29,823 nt of DNA from MKRK01 sp001896915 (GCA_937973935.1 CALJJF010000192.1:1-29823); one strand, 5' to 3'. Positions 15,654-24,002 are shown, counted from the first letter of the stretch. Notes: generated by a model from the letters alone, not told the origin. Numbers and translations: made by a program.

Positions 15654-18071
15654 CTAGTCTTTATATTCCTCAATGATGAAAGCTTCTAAAATGTCGCTTT
15701 CCTTGATGTCGCTGAATTTCATGAGACTAATGCCGCATTCATAGTTGGAAGCGACCTCCTTGACATCATCCTTGAAGCGTTTCAGACTGTCTATCTTATC
15801 CTCGGCGATGACGATTCCGTCACGTACCACGCGGATTTCGCAGTTTCTTGTCACCTTGCCGCTGAGCACATAACAGCCGGCCACAACGCCCACATTGGTG
15901 ATTTTATACACCGCGCGGACTTCAATTCTGGCCATGGCAACCTCACGGAATTTCGGGGCTAACATTCCCTTCATGGCCGCTTCGATTTCTTCGATTGCGT
16001 CATAAATCACGCGGTATAACCGTAAATCCACGCCGTCCCGTTCCGCTGCGGCTTGTGCCAACAGGTCGGGGCGAACATTGAAGCCGATGATGATTGCGTT
16101 GGCCGTGCTGGCTAACATAACATCGGACTCATTGACGGCACCCACGCCGCCATGGATGACTTTAACTCTGGCTTCTTCATTGGACAGTTTGTTGAGAGAC
16201 TGGCGGAGTGCTTCCACAGAGCCTTGCACGTCTGCCTTGATGATAAGATTAAGCTCTTTCATCTCGCCGTCTTTTAAGGATTCAAAGAGATTGTCAAGGG
16301 TAACCTTATTGATGGCATTGAACTGGGCATCCTTCTGGCCTTGTTTTCTCTGCTCGACCAGCTCACGGGCAAGACGCTCGTCGGAAACAGCGTCAAAGCT
16401 GTCACCAGCCGAGGGGACCTCGGCAAGACCTGTGATTTCAACAGGAACGGAGGGGCCGGCAGCTTCCAATCGTTCACCCTTGGAGCTGACCATTGCCCTG
16501 ACACGGCCCACTGCCGTACCGGCAACGATGATATCACCCACATTGAGGGTACCCTTTTGCACAAGAACCGTAGCAATTGGTCCGCGTCCTTTGTCCAGAC
16601 GGGCTTCAATGACAGCGCCCTTTGCACGACGGTCGGGGTTCGCTTTCAGTTCCATCACGTCCGCGACCAAAAGAACACTTTCCAGCAGTTTATCCAAATT
16701 CATGCGTGTTTTTGCAGAAACGGGGATGCAGATCGTTTCGCCGCCCCACTCTTCGGGAACCAGTGAATATTCCGTCAGCTGCTGCATGATTTTGTCGGGG
16801 TTTGCACCCGGCTTATCCATTTTGTTGATGGCAACGATAATCTGAACGCCCGCCGCCTTGGCATGGTCAATGGCCTCTATGGTCTGGGGCATGATGCCGT
16901 CATCTGCCGCAACAACGAGGATGGCAATATCGGTAATATTGGCGCCCCGCTGACGCATGGAGGTAAATGCCGCATGGCCCGGTGTGTCCAAAAAGGTAAT
17001 GTCACGGCTGTTGATGTTGACGGTATAAGCGCCGATGTGCTGTGTGATGCCGCCCGCTTCGGTTTCGGCAACGCCGGAATCACGGATGGCGTCCAGCAAT
17101 GAGGTCTTACCGTGGTCAACGTGACCCATAACAACTACAACGGGACTTCTGGGCTTTAAGGTTTCTTCGGTGTCCTCCACCGTATCCATAATACGCTCTT
17201 CGATGGTAACAACAACCTCACGCTCTACCTTTGCGCCAAGCTCGGTTGCGACCATTTCAGCGGTGTCATAATCGATGGTCTGGGTTACTGTCGCCATAAT
17301 ATCCAGCAGCATCAGCTTTTTGATGACTTCTGCGGCTGTCTTCTTTAAACGGGAAGCAAGCTCGCCCACGGTAATCTCGTCACCCACAATGATCTTAATG
17401 GGCGTTTTCTTGATTTTTTCCAGCTGAATGCGGCGAAGCTTATCGGCTTCGGATTCCCTTTTTGCGCTTTGGGGACGTCCGTAGGTCTGGGAGCGCTGTC
17501 TTATTTTCTGTTTATTTTGCTGCATATTGTCCTTGACGATATTGACCGGTGCAATCTGCTCGTATTTTTCATTGAAACGTTCCAACTCAACATTGCTGGT
17601 TCTGGTGTCGATACGGTGCATCTCCACCTGACCCCGTTTGGCCTGGGGGTTTTGGGGATTTTCAGCCTTCTTGGGCTGGGACTGGGGTTGGGGGCTGGGC
17701 TGATGAACGGGCTTTGGTCTGTTGTCCGGCTGTTTGGGCTGCTGGGTGTTGCCGCCCTGTGTTCCGGCTGCCTTTGCGGCGGCAAGCTGCTGAGCGACAG
17801 CAGCCTGAGAAGCCAGTATGGCCGCTTTGTCCGCTTCTTTTTTATCTGCTCTCTGCTGTCTTGCCTCTTCCCCTTTGGCAAAATAGCCGTCAAAGCTATC
17901 TACTTGATTTTGCTGTGTGATCACATCAAAAATGATATCCAGATCGCTTTCCTCCAGCGCTGTCATACCCTTCTTGGGTTCTTTCACATGGTCTTTTAGA
18001 ATTTCCAGCACTTCTTTCGTGCCCACATCAAAATCCTTGGCTACCTCATGGACTCTATATTTATTCATCAT
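15654..18071 (-). CDS. infB: Translation initiation factor IF-2
   Basis: An 805-residue GTPase that brings initiator tRNA to the 30S subunit and promotes subunit joining. An IF2_N domain (about 1-50) is followed by a Gln/Pro/Lys-rich linker (about 70-210) and a second IF2_N domain (about 220-275). The G domain has G1 GHVDHGKT (about 316-323), G3 DTPGH (about 362) and NKMDK (about 416). Domains II-IV follow, with the C-terminal fMet-tRNA-binding domain to the end. The start MMNKYRVHEVAKDF is chosen at 18071; the second ATG at 18068 is equally possible and the GTG at 18092 unlikely. Only 7 bp separate it from ylxQ. Confidence 0.95.
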   Translation of the reverse strand: MMNKYRVHEVAKDFDVGTKEVLEILKDHVKEPKKGMTALEESDLDIIFDVITQQNQVDSFDGYFAKGEEARQQRADKKEADKAAILASQAAVAQQLAAAKAAGTQGGNTQQPKQPDNRPKPVHQPSPQPQSQPKKAENPQNPQAKRGQVEMHRIDTRTSNVELERFNEKYEQIAPVNIVKDNMQQNKQKIRQRSQTYGRPQSAKRESEADKLRRIQLEKIKKTPIKIIVGDEITVGELASRLKKTAAEVIKKLMLLDIMATVTQTIDYDTAEMVATELGAKVEREVVVTIEERIMDTVEDTEETLKPRSPVVVVMGHVDHGKTSLLDAIRDSGVAETEAGGITQHIGAYTVNINSRDITFLDTPGHAAFTSMRQRGANITDIAILVVAADDGIMPQTIEAIDHAKAAGVQIIVAINKMDKPGANPDKIMQQLTEYSLVPEEWGGETICIPVSAKTRMNLDKLLESVLLVADVMELKANPDRRAKGAVIEARLDKGRGPIATVLVQKGTLNVGDIIVAGTAVGRVRAMVSSKGERLEAAGPSVPVEITGLAEVPSAGDSFDAVSDERLARELVEQRKQGQKDAQFNAINKVTLDNLFESLKDGEMKELNLIIKADVQGSVEALRQSLNKLSNEEARVKVIHGGVGAVNESDVMLASTANAIIIGFNVRPDLLAQAAAERDGVDLRLYRVIYDAIEEIEAAMKGMLAPKFREVAMARIEVRAVYKITNVGVVAGCYVLSGKVTRNCEIRVVRDGIVIAEDKIDSLKRFKDDVKEVASNYECGISLMKFSDIKESDILEAFIIEEYKD

Positions 18072-18078
18072 ATTAACA

Positions 18079-18399
18079 TCAAACCTTTCCACTCATATCT
18101 GTTTCATAGTACATCAGAAGCTTGCCTGCGAAGCCTTTGTCCTCTACACTTACAATTCCTGTTTTCTGCCCGACAGCGTTCGATACCTCAAACATGGATA
18201 CCGGAAGCCTGAGCACTTCATTTCCTGTTTCTTCACATGCATACTGAATGCCCCGTAGGGTTTTTTCCGACAGATCATCGGCGGCAAAAATTGCCCGTGC
18301 TTTTTTTCGGTGAACCGATTCCAGCACCTTTTCGTAGCCGCAGGACAATCTGCCCGCTTTTTTGGCCATGCCCAGCAAGGACAAAAATTTGTTAGTCAT
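18079..18399 (-). CDS. ylxQ: L7Ae-family RNA-binding protein YlxQ
   Basis: A 106-residue L7Ae/L30e/S12e/Gadd45-fold protein. The beginning KFLSLLGMAKKAGRLSCGYEKVLE and the segment AIFAADDLSEKT are characteristic. Relatives bind kink-turn RNA. Its ATG overlaps the end of the ylxR gene by 8 bp (ATGACTAA), and infB follows after 7 bp, so translation of the three genes is probably coupled. The exact role in this operon is not settled for most species. Confidence 0.93.
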   Translation of the reverse strand: MTNKFLSLLGMAKKAGRLSCGYEKVLESVHRKKARAIFAADDLSEKTLRGIQYACEETGNEVLRLPVSMFEVSNAVGQKTGIVSVEDKGFAGKLLMYYETDMSGKV

Positions 18400-18658
18400 C
18401 AGACAGCTCCTTTTGCATCATATCATATACAGAATCCGGAATTTGGCAAGAAAATGCGTTTTCAAACCGTCGTGCCTTTCTTGCCTTTTTGAAGCAGTCC
18501 ACACTGTGGCAGACATAGGCGCCTCTGCCCGGCTTCTTTCCTGTCAGGTCCAGGGAAACCACCCCTTCGCTGTTTCGAACCACACGGATCAGTTCTTTTT
18601 TGGGTTTCATTTCACCGCAGCCTGTGCATTTGCGCAGCGGCAATTTACGAGCCTGCAT
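18392..18658 (-). CDS. rnpM: YlxR/RnpM family RNA-binding protein
   Basis: An 88-residue DUF448 (YlxR) protein. The signature KCTGCGEMKPKKELIRVVR opens it, and GRGAYVC with CFKKARKARRFENAF closes the fold. In Bacillus subtilis this family was renamed RnpM for modulating RNase P; whether that holds here is inference from family. It lies 59 bp after nusA and overlaps ylxQ, its usual neighbours. Confidence 0.92.
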   Translation of the reverse strand: MQARKLPLRKCTGCGEMKPKKELIRVVRNSEGVVSLDLTGKKPGRGAYVCHSVDCFKKARKARRFENAFSCQIPDSVYDMMQKELSDD

Positions 18659-18717
18659 TTTCTCACCTTCTTTGAATCTATCATAAAGTCACTACCGCCA
18701 TGGGTCTTGACCTTGTT

Positions 18718-19770
18718 TTATTGAAGAATAAAGCCGCTTTCCGGCTTGATATCAATCTTCCAGCCTGTCAGCTTTGCGGCCAGTCTTGCGTTTTGACCCT
18801 TGTTGCCGATGGCAAGGGACAGCTGGCTGTCGGGAACGGTAACATGGCATGCTTTGAGGTTGCCTTCCTCGATTTCCACATTGAGTACCGACGCCGGAGA
18901 CAAGGCTTCGGTGATAAACACAACCGGGTCCTCGCTGTATTTCACAATATCAATCTTTTCGCCGCCCAGCTCGTCTACGATTTTATTGACTCTGGCACCT
19001 TTGGGACCGATGCATGCGCCCACCGGGTCAACATCCGGGTCTTTTGAGAAAACCGCCATTTTGGTACGGCTGCCTGCTTCTCTGGAAATGGATTTGATCT
19101 CGATGAGTCCTTCAAAGATTTCCGGAACCTCCATTTCAAACAAGCGCTTGACCAGACCGGGGTGGGTACGGGAAATCATGACCTTGGGTCCTTTTTCGCT
19201 GTCCTTTACATCCACGATATACACACGAATTCGGGTTCCTTCCCGGATGACCTCACCGGGTACCTGCTCGGCTTTGGGAAGCACCGCTTCGTTGCGTCCG
19301 ATTTCCAGCGTTACGTTGCCTGTCTTCGGATCAACACGCTGGACAAGAGCGGTGACCAGCTCCTGATGGCGGCTTTGGAATTCCTGCAGGGTCTGACCCC
19401 GTTCTGCATCCCGGATGCCCTGTCGGATTACGTGCTTCGCTGTTTGGGCAACGATTCTGCCGAATTGCTTGGTGTCAAGCTTAATCTCGACCTCTTCCCC
19501 CACCACAGCTTTTTTCGAAATTTTCTTTGCTTCATCAATTAAGATGTCCGTGTCCTCGTCCATGATTTCGTCCACAACCGTCTTGCGGACATACACGTCA
19601 AAAATATGATTGGCAACGTCAATATTACAATAAACGATATCATTTCCGCCGTAATCTCTTCTGGCTGCAACCACAATGGCGTTGCTGATTTTTTCGGCTA
19701 AGAATTCGGCTGGAACGCCTTTTTCCTTTTCCATTAAATTCAATGCATCAAAAAACTCGTTCTTATTCAT
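18718..19770 (-). CDS. nusA: Transcription termination/antitermination factor NusA
   Basis: A 350-residue RNA polymerase-binding factor that influences pausing and termination. It has the N-terminal polymerase-binding domain (about 1-125), the S1 domain (about 132-200, GNVTLEIGRNEAVLP) and two KH domains (about 205-345) with DPVGACIGPKGARVNKIVDE and LAIGNKGQNARLAAKLTGW. The C-terminal acidic repeats of proteobacterial NusA are absent, as usual in Firmicutes. The GGAGG site lies in the last codons of rimP, and only 5 bp separate the genes. In other bacteria NusA can regulate its own operon; the hairpin before rimP is a candidate site. Confidence 0.96.
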   Translation of the reverse strand: MNKNEFFDALNLMEKEKGVPAEFLAEKISNAIVVAARRDYGGNDIVYCNIDVANHIFDVYVRKTVVDEIMDEDTDILIDEAKKISKKAVVGEEVEIKLDTKQFGRIVAQTAKHVIRQGIRDAERGQTLQEFQSRHQELVTALVQRVDPKTGNVTLEIGRNEAVLPKAEQVPGEVIREGTRIRVYIVDVKDSEKGPKVMISRTHPGLVKRLFEMEVPEIFEGLIEIKSISREAGSRTKMAVFSKDPDVDPVGACIGPKGARVNKIVDELGGEKIDIVKYSEDPVVFITEALSPASVLNVEIEEGNLKACHVTVPDSQLSLAIGNKGQNARLAAKLTGWKIDIKPESGFILQ

Positions 19771-19775
19771 TTTTT

Positions 19776-20261
19776 CTAAAACCCTCCAATATATTTATCA
19801 TCATTCAGTGATATTTTAGAACAATCCGATTTTTTTATCGAGATGAGGTGACCATCCTTATTGATGGTGATGATTCCGTCGGCGTAGCCGGCCAGCAGCC
19901 CTGTCAGCTCCTTTACGTTATCCACCGGGCGAATCAGCTTGATTCGGATTTCCTCGCCCTCGAGAAGCTCGAAATGCTCGGACCGGGAAAGCTCCCTGCC
20001 CAGTCCGGGGGAGGAAACCTCCAGATAATAGCTCTCACAAACAGGATCGGCATCGTCCAAGGGCTGATCGATGGCTTTGGAAAGCCGCTCGCAGTCCTCA
20101 ATCGTTACGGCGTCTTCCTTGTCGATAAAAATTCGCAGAAACCAGGATGCTCCTTCTTTGACATAGCGGATATCCCAGATCATCAGCCCCAGCTCCCGGG
20201 CAATCGGCTCCACAATATTCCAAACCTTATCGACGGTATTTCCGCCCTTGCTTTTACCCAA
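19776..20261 (-). CDS. rimP: Ribosome maturation factor RimP
   Basis: A 161-residue factor for 30S assembly. The N-terminal domain has VEPIARELGLMIWDIRYVKEG and ISKAIDQPLDD-like LSKAIDQPLDD, then YYLEVSSPGLGRELSRSEHFE. The C-terminal SH3-like domain follows (about 95-160). No ATG serves as start. I chose the TTG at 20261 because GAGGTG stands 6 to 7 bases ahead and the resulting length suits the family. A GTG at 20297 would add 12 residues that fall in the leader hairpin region. It is the first gene of the nine-gene operon ending with ribF. Confidence 0.9.
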   Translation of the reverse strand: MGKSKGGNTVDKVWNIVEPIARELGLMIWDIRYVKEGASWFLRIFIDKEDAVTIEDCERLSKAIDQPLDDADPVCESYYLEVSSPGLGRELSRSEHFELLEGEEIRIKLIRPVDNVKELTGLLAGYADGIITINKDGHLISIKKSDCSKISLNDDKYIGGF

Positions 20262-20283
20262 ATAAATCACCTCAAAATGTACA

Positions 20284-20307
20284 AAAGAGCGGGTCACCCC
20301 ACTCTTT
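20284..20307 (-). promoter_or_regulatory. Leader hairpin upstream of rimP
   Basis: In the transcript AAAGAGTGGG pairs with CCCGCTCTTT (one T-G pair) around a GTGA tetraloop of the GNRA class, followed by TTTTG. It lies between the predicted start of transcription (about 20319) and the rimP start. It could be an attenuator, a protein-binding site, or a stabilising 5' stem. Confidence 0.55.
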
Positions 20308-20325
20308 CTTCAATCCTTCTATAGA

Positions 20326-20354
20326 AGTATATCATAAGTAAACAAAAATTGCAA
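20326..20354 (-). promoter_or_regulatory. Promoter of the rimP-nusA-infB operon
   Basis: Minus strand: TTGCAA (20349-20354), a 17-base spacer, TATACT (20326-20331). It is the only strong promoter I find upstream of the nine-gene operon. Confidence 0.78.
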
Positions 20355-20393
20355 GCTTTTTTCTATGATTTCCCCGAATTTCTTTTCCTGTTT

Positions 20394-20669
20394 TTATGGA
20401 CGATTGTTTGTTTTGGATATCGTCGCTCCTGTGCCGCCGGCTATGGTGAGAAAAAACCCGAGGTCATAGAGCCAATGATACAGCCCCGTATAGGTGTTGC
20501 TGTAGAAATGTACCTTGTTTGTAAAAAAGGAAATCACCAGCGTGACGGGTGAAATCACCCCGTGGAGCATACCGATCAACAAAGCTTTGGCGTGTGCCCA
20601 GAAGAAAACGATTAAGAGCACCATTCCGATGATTATGAGAAAAGTCAAAAATACAGACAGTCGCTTCAT
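20394..20669 (-). CDS. Small hydrophobic membrane protein of unknown function
   Basis: A 91-residue protein with two or three membrane segments. The first (about 5-24, LSVFLTFLIIIGMVLLIVFF) is followed by a reentrant or second segment (about 32-49, MLHGVISPVTLVISFF) and a third (about 68-83, LYDLGFFLTIAGGTG). The pattern GxxHGxxxPxTLxxSFF and a YDLGF motif recall small uncharacterised membrane proteins I have seen in other bacteria, but I know of no function. I chose the ATG at 20669 because AGAAAGGAAGG stands 8 bases ahead. A GTG at 20759 would add 30 charged residues and has no clear site. It lies 98 bp after the deacetylase-like gene and may share its transcript. Confidence 0.65.
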   Translation of the reverse strand: MKRLSVFLTFLIIIGMVLLIVFFWAHAKALLIGMLHGVISPVTLVISFFTNKVHFYSNTYTGLYHWLYDLGFFLTIAGGTGATISKTNNRP

Positions 20670-20767
20670 ATACAGTGCCTTCCTTTCTGCTTGACTGAGA
20701 TCGCTTATTGTACCGTTCGGATGCTTTCTCTTGTCTTCCGATTTGGACCGATGGACCACAACAGCTT

Positions 20768-21565
20768 TTATTGTGACACCGTTTCTCCCGGCAGAATTTT
20801 GATCATCTTATCGTCAAGCTCTACCCAAACAGGGATAGCGCCAGGGTTGTAAATCATGGTTTCATCCACGGAAACCCTAAGGTTATCCAGTGCGTTTACA
20901 TAGTCTACAATCTCAATATTGGTGGCATACCAAACATCGTCTTTGCCACCCACGAGCCGACAGAATTCTTCGATCAGCTCCCAATTGTTGTCGCTGTTAA
21001 ACTCAAAGGAATGTCCCCAGACATAAAACACCTTGCGAATGATGCCACCGTCTTCCAAAAAGGATTTGGCCTTTTCCATAAGCTCACCTTTGTGGTGGCA
21101 GGTAGGGTTCCATTGAAGATAATTTTTCGGCAAATCAAAGTGATTGGTGGAATTTACCGTTCTGGCATATTCAATGCCCACGGCAGGAAGGATTTCCTGT
21201 ACCCGATCGTCATAAATCCCGAAGGGATAGGACATCCCTCTGACAGGATAGCCAACCAGCTTTTCCAGCTTGCGGCGATCCTCCAGCATTTCGTTCACAA
21301 TCCCCATTTTGGTGTTCAGCCAAAAGTTCGGATGGGTATAGGAATGGGCGGAAACCTCATGACCTCTGAACAGCTCGGAAATTTCTTCCTCTGACAAATA
21401 CCAGTCACTTGCCCCCAGCTGACCCGCATTGAGATGAAAGGATCCTTTGATTCCGTATGTATTGAAAATTTCCACAAGTCTTCTGTCAAACTTACAGCCG
21501 TCATCATAGCTCATGGTCAACGCTTTGGTTTTACCCTCAGGGAAATATTTTAGTTTAATACTCAT
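20768..21565 (-). CDS. Polysaccharide deacetylase-family protein (CE4/NodB-like), cytoplasmic
   Basis: A 265-residue NodB-homology protein. The usual metal and catalytic positions are Asp21-Asp22 (TMSYDDG), His74 and His78 (HEVSAHSYTHP). VRGMSYPFGIYD is motif 3 and KVFYVWGHSFEF fits motif 5 with its His. The family removes N-acetyl groups from glycans or hydrolyses amide bonds. No signal peptide or membrane anchor is present, unlike peptidoglycan deacetylases, so a soluble intracellular sugar substrate is likely. About 55 C-terminal residues extend the domain. GAGGAGCG precedes the ATG at 21565; the ATG at 21580 overlaps that site and is rejected. Confidence 0.85.
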   Translation of the reverse strand: MSIKLKYFPEGKTKALTMSYDDGCKFDRRLVEIFNTYGIKGSFHLNAGQLGASDWYLSEEEISELFRGHEVSAHSYTHPNFWLNTKMGIVNEMLEDRRKLEKLVGYPVRGMSYPFGIYDDRVQEILPAVGIEYARTVNSTNHFDLPKNYLQWNPTCHHKGELMEKAKSFLEDGGIIRKVFYVWGHSFEFNSDNNWELIEEFCRLVGGKDDVWYATNIEIVDYVNALDNLRVSVDETMIYNPGAIPVWVELDDKMIKILPGETVSQ

Positions 21566-21602
21566 CAATACGCTCCTCATACAGTATATTTTTATCCTAT
21601 CA

Positions 21603-21611
21603 AGTATAGCA
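21603..21611 (-). promoter_or_regulatory. Extended -10 promoter of the deacetylase-like gene
   Basis: The minus strand reads TGC-TATACT, an extended -10 without a recognisable -35. The coding start at 21565 is about 38 bases downstream. Confidence 0.45.
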
Positions 21612-21640
21612 CATCCGGAATTTGTTGTATAGAGGAAGAA

Positions 21641-21679
21641 GGTGAAATTTTCGCAGACTTTTTGTCCCGAAATTTCACC
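21641..21679. terminator. Inverted repeat after the ABC transporter operon
   Basis: GGTGAAATTT (21641-21650) and AAATTTCACC (21670-21679) face each other across a 19-base loop, just past the permease stop. No T run follows on either strand, so it is a doubtful intrinsic terminator. Confidence 0.35.
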
Positions 21680-21686
21680 CTCTGTG

Positions 21687-22514
21687 TTATTTCAATGCTA
21701 TTTTTTTCTTTGTCATCCAGATGATGAGCCAGAACATTACCGCAATACCAATGATGTTGAACAAATAGCTCCCCAAGCCGATCGCCGGCGGCATAGTATC
21801 GCTGGATGCCGCAAAAATACTCCCACCCATCGGTTGTGTGCTGAGGCTTATGTCTCCGCCGCCGATTTTCAAGGAAAGGGGTACAAAGAACATCAAAACA
21901 GTATCAATCAGCTGAAAGAAGATATAAATCACAATGAAATTAACAAATGCACCGCCCGGTCCCAGCTTGTTGAAGGGCGCTACATGATTGATGGTAATGG
22001 CCAGATATACCTGTGTGATAAACACAACCAGCTGAACGAGCATCATTGCCGTAAAAAATATCAGCAGCTTTATCAGTCCAGATGTTCCGCCTATGCCCGC
22101 CAGCTGCAGGAACTCATCAAAGCCTTTTTGGAATGAATCATTGAACACCCCCATGAACCACATAAATACAATCGTTGCGACGATCACCACCAAGAAGCTC
22201 AGTGTCAGCCAGATAAAAGCCACGAGAGCTTTGGACAATACAAGGCTTTTCTTGGATACCGGCAGCGTGTTGGTCAGATACCCTTCTGCGCCGAACATGC
22301 TTTTTGCATATCTTGAAATCACGGCAATCAAGGTCACTATCACAGCCGCACCGCAGCAGGCAAACAGCAGCATGGATGCCATCCCCGTGAACACTACTAT
22401 GTCAAACAGCGTGGAAAGATACGTGAGCAAAAGCAGCCCGCCAATGGCGGCAAAGATGAACGGGATCAATCTTCCGGTTGCCTGAAACTCGTGTTTTAAT
22501 AATTTACCTAGCAT
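21687..22514 (-). CDS. ABC-2 type transporter permease
   Basis: A 275-residue membrane protein with about six hydrophobic helices: near 15-37, 40-63, 100-124, 148-170, 182-205 and 246-268. The start MLGKLLKHEFQATGRLIPFIF is typical of ABC-2 permeases. The ATG overlaps the ATPase stop by 7 bp (ATGCTAG), so subunit synthesis is coupled. With the YtrA-type regulator it forms a three-gene operon like those induced by cell-envelope antibiotics in Bacillus (ytrABC and relatives), but the substrate is unknown. Confidence 0.87.
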   Translation of the reverse strand: MLGKLLKHEFQATGRLIPFIFAAIGGLLLLTYLSTLFDIVVFTGMASMLLFACCGAAVIVTLIAVISRYAKSMFGAEGYLTNTLPVSKKSLVLSKALVAFIWLTLSFLVVIVATIVFMWFMGVFNDSFQKGFDEFLQLAGIGGTSGLIKLLIFFTAMMLVQLVVFITQVYLAITINHVAPFNKLGPGGAFVNFIVIYIFFQLIDTVLMFFVPLSLKIGGGDISLSTQPMGGSIFAASSDTMPPAIGLGSYLFNIIGIAVMFWLIIWMTKKKIALK

Positions 22515-23209
22515 TTGAATACCTCCCTGAATAGCTCATCAACAGATTTACCGCTGGTTTCCCTGATGTTATCCACCGTGTCGCTCAAAATCAGCTTGCC
22601 GTTGCCCATCATGATCACACTGTCAAAAATGCGCTCCACGTCATAGATCAGGTGGGTGGATAACAGGATGGAGGAGCCTTCTGTGTAGTTTTGCAAAACG
22701 ATATCCAGCATGGTGGTCCGTGCCGCCGGATCAATACCGCTCAACGGTTCATCCAGCAGATAGAGCCTTGCCGCTCTGGCCATGACCAAAATCAGCTGGA
22801 CCTTTTCCTGCATTCCTTTGGACATGGCTTTCAGCTTCATGTTGCCCTCCAGCTGAAATCTGGTCAAAATCTCATAGGCCTTGTTTTTGTCAAAATCAGC
22901 GTAAAAGTCAGCGAAATAATCAATGGCGTAGGACACCTTCATCCAGTCGCTTAAATAAGTTTTTTCAGGCAGATAGGAAATGCCGCTTCTGCTCTCGACC
23001 CCCGGCTCTTTTCCTTCGATCAAAACCGTACCCTTGTAATCATTGATCAGCCCTGCGACGATTTTCATGGTCGTGGTTTTGCCGCAGCCGTTGGGTCCTA
23101 ACAGACCTACGATCTTGCCCGCCTCCACTGTGATGGACAAATCGTCCACCGCCAGCTTATCTCCGTAATATTTCAGGAGATTTTTAATTTCCAATAGATT
23201 TTTGCTCAT
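22508..23209 (-). CDS. ABC transporter ATP-binding protein
   Basis: A 233-residue nucleotide-binding subunit. Walker A GPNGCGKT is at 38-45. The signature is AMSKGMQEKVQL in place of LSGGQ, as common in YtrB-like ATPases. Walker B is RLYLLDEPLSGID, and the switch His lies in LLSTHLI. I chose the ATG at 23209 (MSKNLLEIKN) with GGGGAGGA upstream; the longer opening to 23266 has no site. It powers the permease whose gene overlaps its end, and follows the GntR gene by 61 bp. Confidence 0.93.
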   Translation of the reverse strand: MSKNLLEIKNLLKYYGDKLAVDDLSITVEAGKIVGLLGPNGCGKTTTMKIVAGLINDYKGTVLIEGKEPGVESRSGISYLPEKTYLSDWMKVSYAIDYFADFYADFDKNKAYEILTRFQLEGNMKLKAMSKGMQEKVQLILVMARAARLYLLDEPLSGIDPAARTTMLDIVLQNYTEGSSILLSTHLIYDVERIFDSVIMMGNGKLILSDTVDNIRETSGKSVDELFREVFKC

Positions 23210-23270
23210 ACTGTGATTCCTCCCCGGCACCTGCCGCCGTATTTGCGGCAGATGTTTCAAATTCATGTGG

Positions 23271-23624
23271 TTAAACTTCCTTGATTTTCGTGATGATTTG
23301 CTCTGTGGTAAATCCGACTTTCTGCATTTGCTTTAAAAAGCTCTCGATGGTATGCCGTGCCATTGCTTCACGGGTTTCATTGATTTTCCCTTTGTCTGTT
23401 GTGATAAACCGCCCGGCGGTTCGTTCGGAATACACGAGTCCTTCCCGCTCCAGCTCGCTAAGCGCCCGCTGCATGGTATTTGGGTTCACCGAAAACTCAA
23501 TGCTTAAATCTCTGACTGACGGCACTCTATCCCCTTCCTTCCATTCTTCTGACAGTACTTTTAATTTAATGATATCCATGATCTGAATATAGATCGGAAT
23601 ATTCGGGTTATACTCATAGTCCAC
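23271..23624 (-). CDS. GntR-family regulator, YtrA subfamily
   Basis: A 117-residue repressor-type regulator. The winged helix-turn-helix (about 8-75) shows IYIQIMDIIKLKV, DRVPSVRDLSIEFSVNPNTMQRALSELEREGLV and RTAGRFIT, the GntR pattern. A short C-terminal helical dimerisation tail of about 40 residues defines the YtrA group, which has no large effector domain. It starts at GTG behind AAAGGAGG. It leads the operon with the ATPase and permease, and very likely binds the perfect palindrome over the promoter to repress all three genes. Confidence 0.93.
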   Translation of the reverse strand: MDYEYNPNIPIYIQIMDIIKLKVLSEEWKEGDRVPSVRDLSIEFSVNPNTMQRALSELEREGLVYSERTAGRFITTDKGKINETREAMARHTIESFLKQMQKVGFTTEQIITKIKEV

Positions 23625-23632
23625 CTTCCCGC

Positions 23633-23680
23633 CTCCTTTGTATTATTGTATTAACTGTTTAATACAATAATACAAAGGAG
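23633..23680. promoter_or_regulatory. 22-bp perfect palindrome, probable GntR/YtrA operator
   Basis: The arms at 23633-23654 and 23659-23680 are perfect inverted copies (22 bases each, core TTTGTATTATTGTATTAA) around the spacer CTGT. They cover the -10 box and the start of transcription of the minus-strand operon, and the proximal arm includes the AAAGGAG ribosome-binding site. The GTAT...ATAC layout is that expected for YtrA-group operators. Confidence 0.8.
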
Positions 23681-23692
23681 ATGATTTGTCAA
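23664..23692 (-). promoter_or_regulatory. Promoter of the GntR-ABC operon
   Basis: Minus strand: a perfect TTGACA (23687-23692), a 17-base spacer, TATTGT (23664-23669). The -10 box lies inside the palindrome, so a bound repressor would block polymerase. Confidence 0.7.
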
Positions 23693-23744
23693 GAGGTTTT
23701 TTAAAAATTTTCACAGACTTAGTTTCTTTGTTGTTTTGAGAATG

Positions 23745-23781
23745 AAAAAACCATAACCCAAATGGATGGGGTATGGTTTTA
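23745..23781 (-). terminator. Rho-independent terminator downstream of the TPR gene
   Basis: Minus strand: AAAACCATACCC pairs with GGGTTATGGTTTT (one bulge or mismatch), followed by TTTTTT. It lies 220 bp past the TPR gene and before the GntR promoter, insulating the two units. Confidence 0.7.
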
Positions 23782-24002
23782 TATGACTGACACGATTGCT
23801 TCTTTGCTGTATACATCCAGCAGCAGATAAAATTCATCAACAGCCTTTTCTTACGTGGAATAAAAAAATGCTATGATACAAGACCAAGCATGTACCGATT
23901 GGATGTTATCGCGATCAACTATAAATTCTTGAAAGCTGGGTATCTATTTAGTTTTTGCCACACCGTAAATCCAATACGTTGTCCACCGCATAATAATGTG
24001 GT

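Noticed and set aside
16078..16845. A 255-codon Ser/Thr-rich open frame on the plus strand
   Set aside because: It is antisense to the conserved GTPase and domain II region of infB.
23643..23840. A 65-codon minus-strand open frame
   Set aside because: It spans the operator palindrome, the promoter and a terminator hairpin, and its composition is not protein-like.
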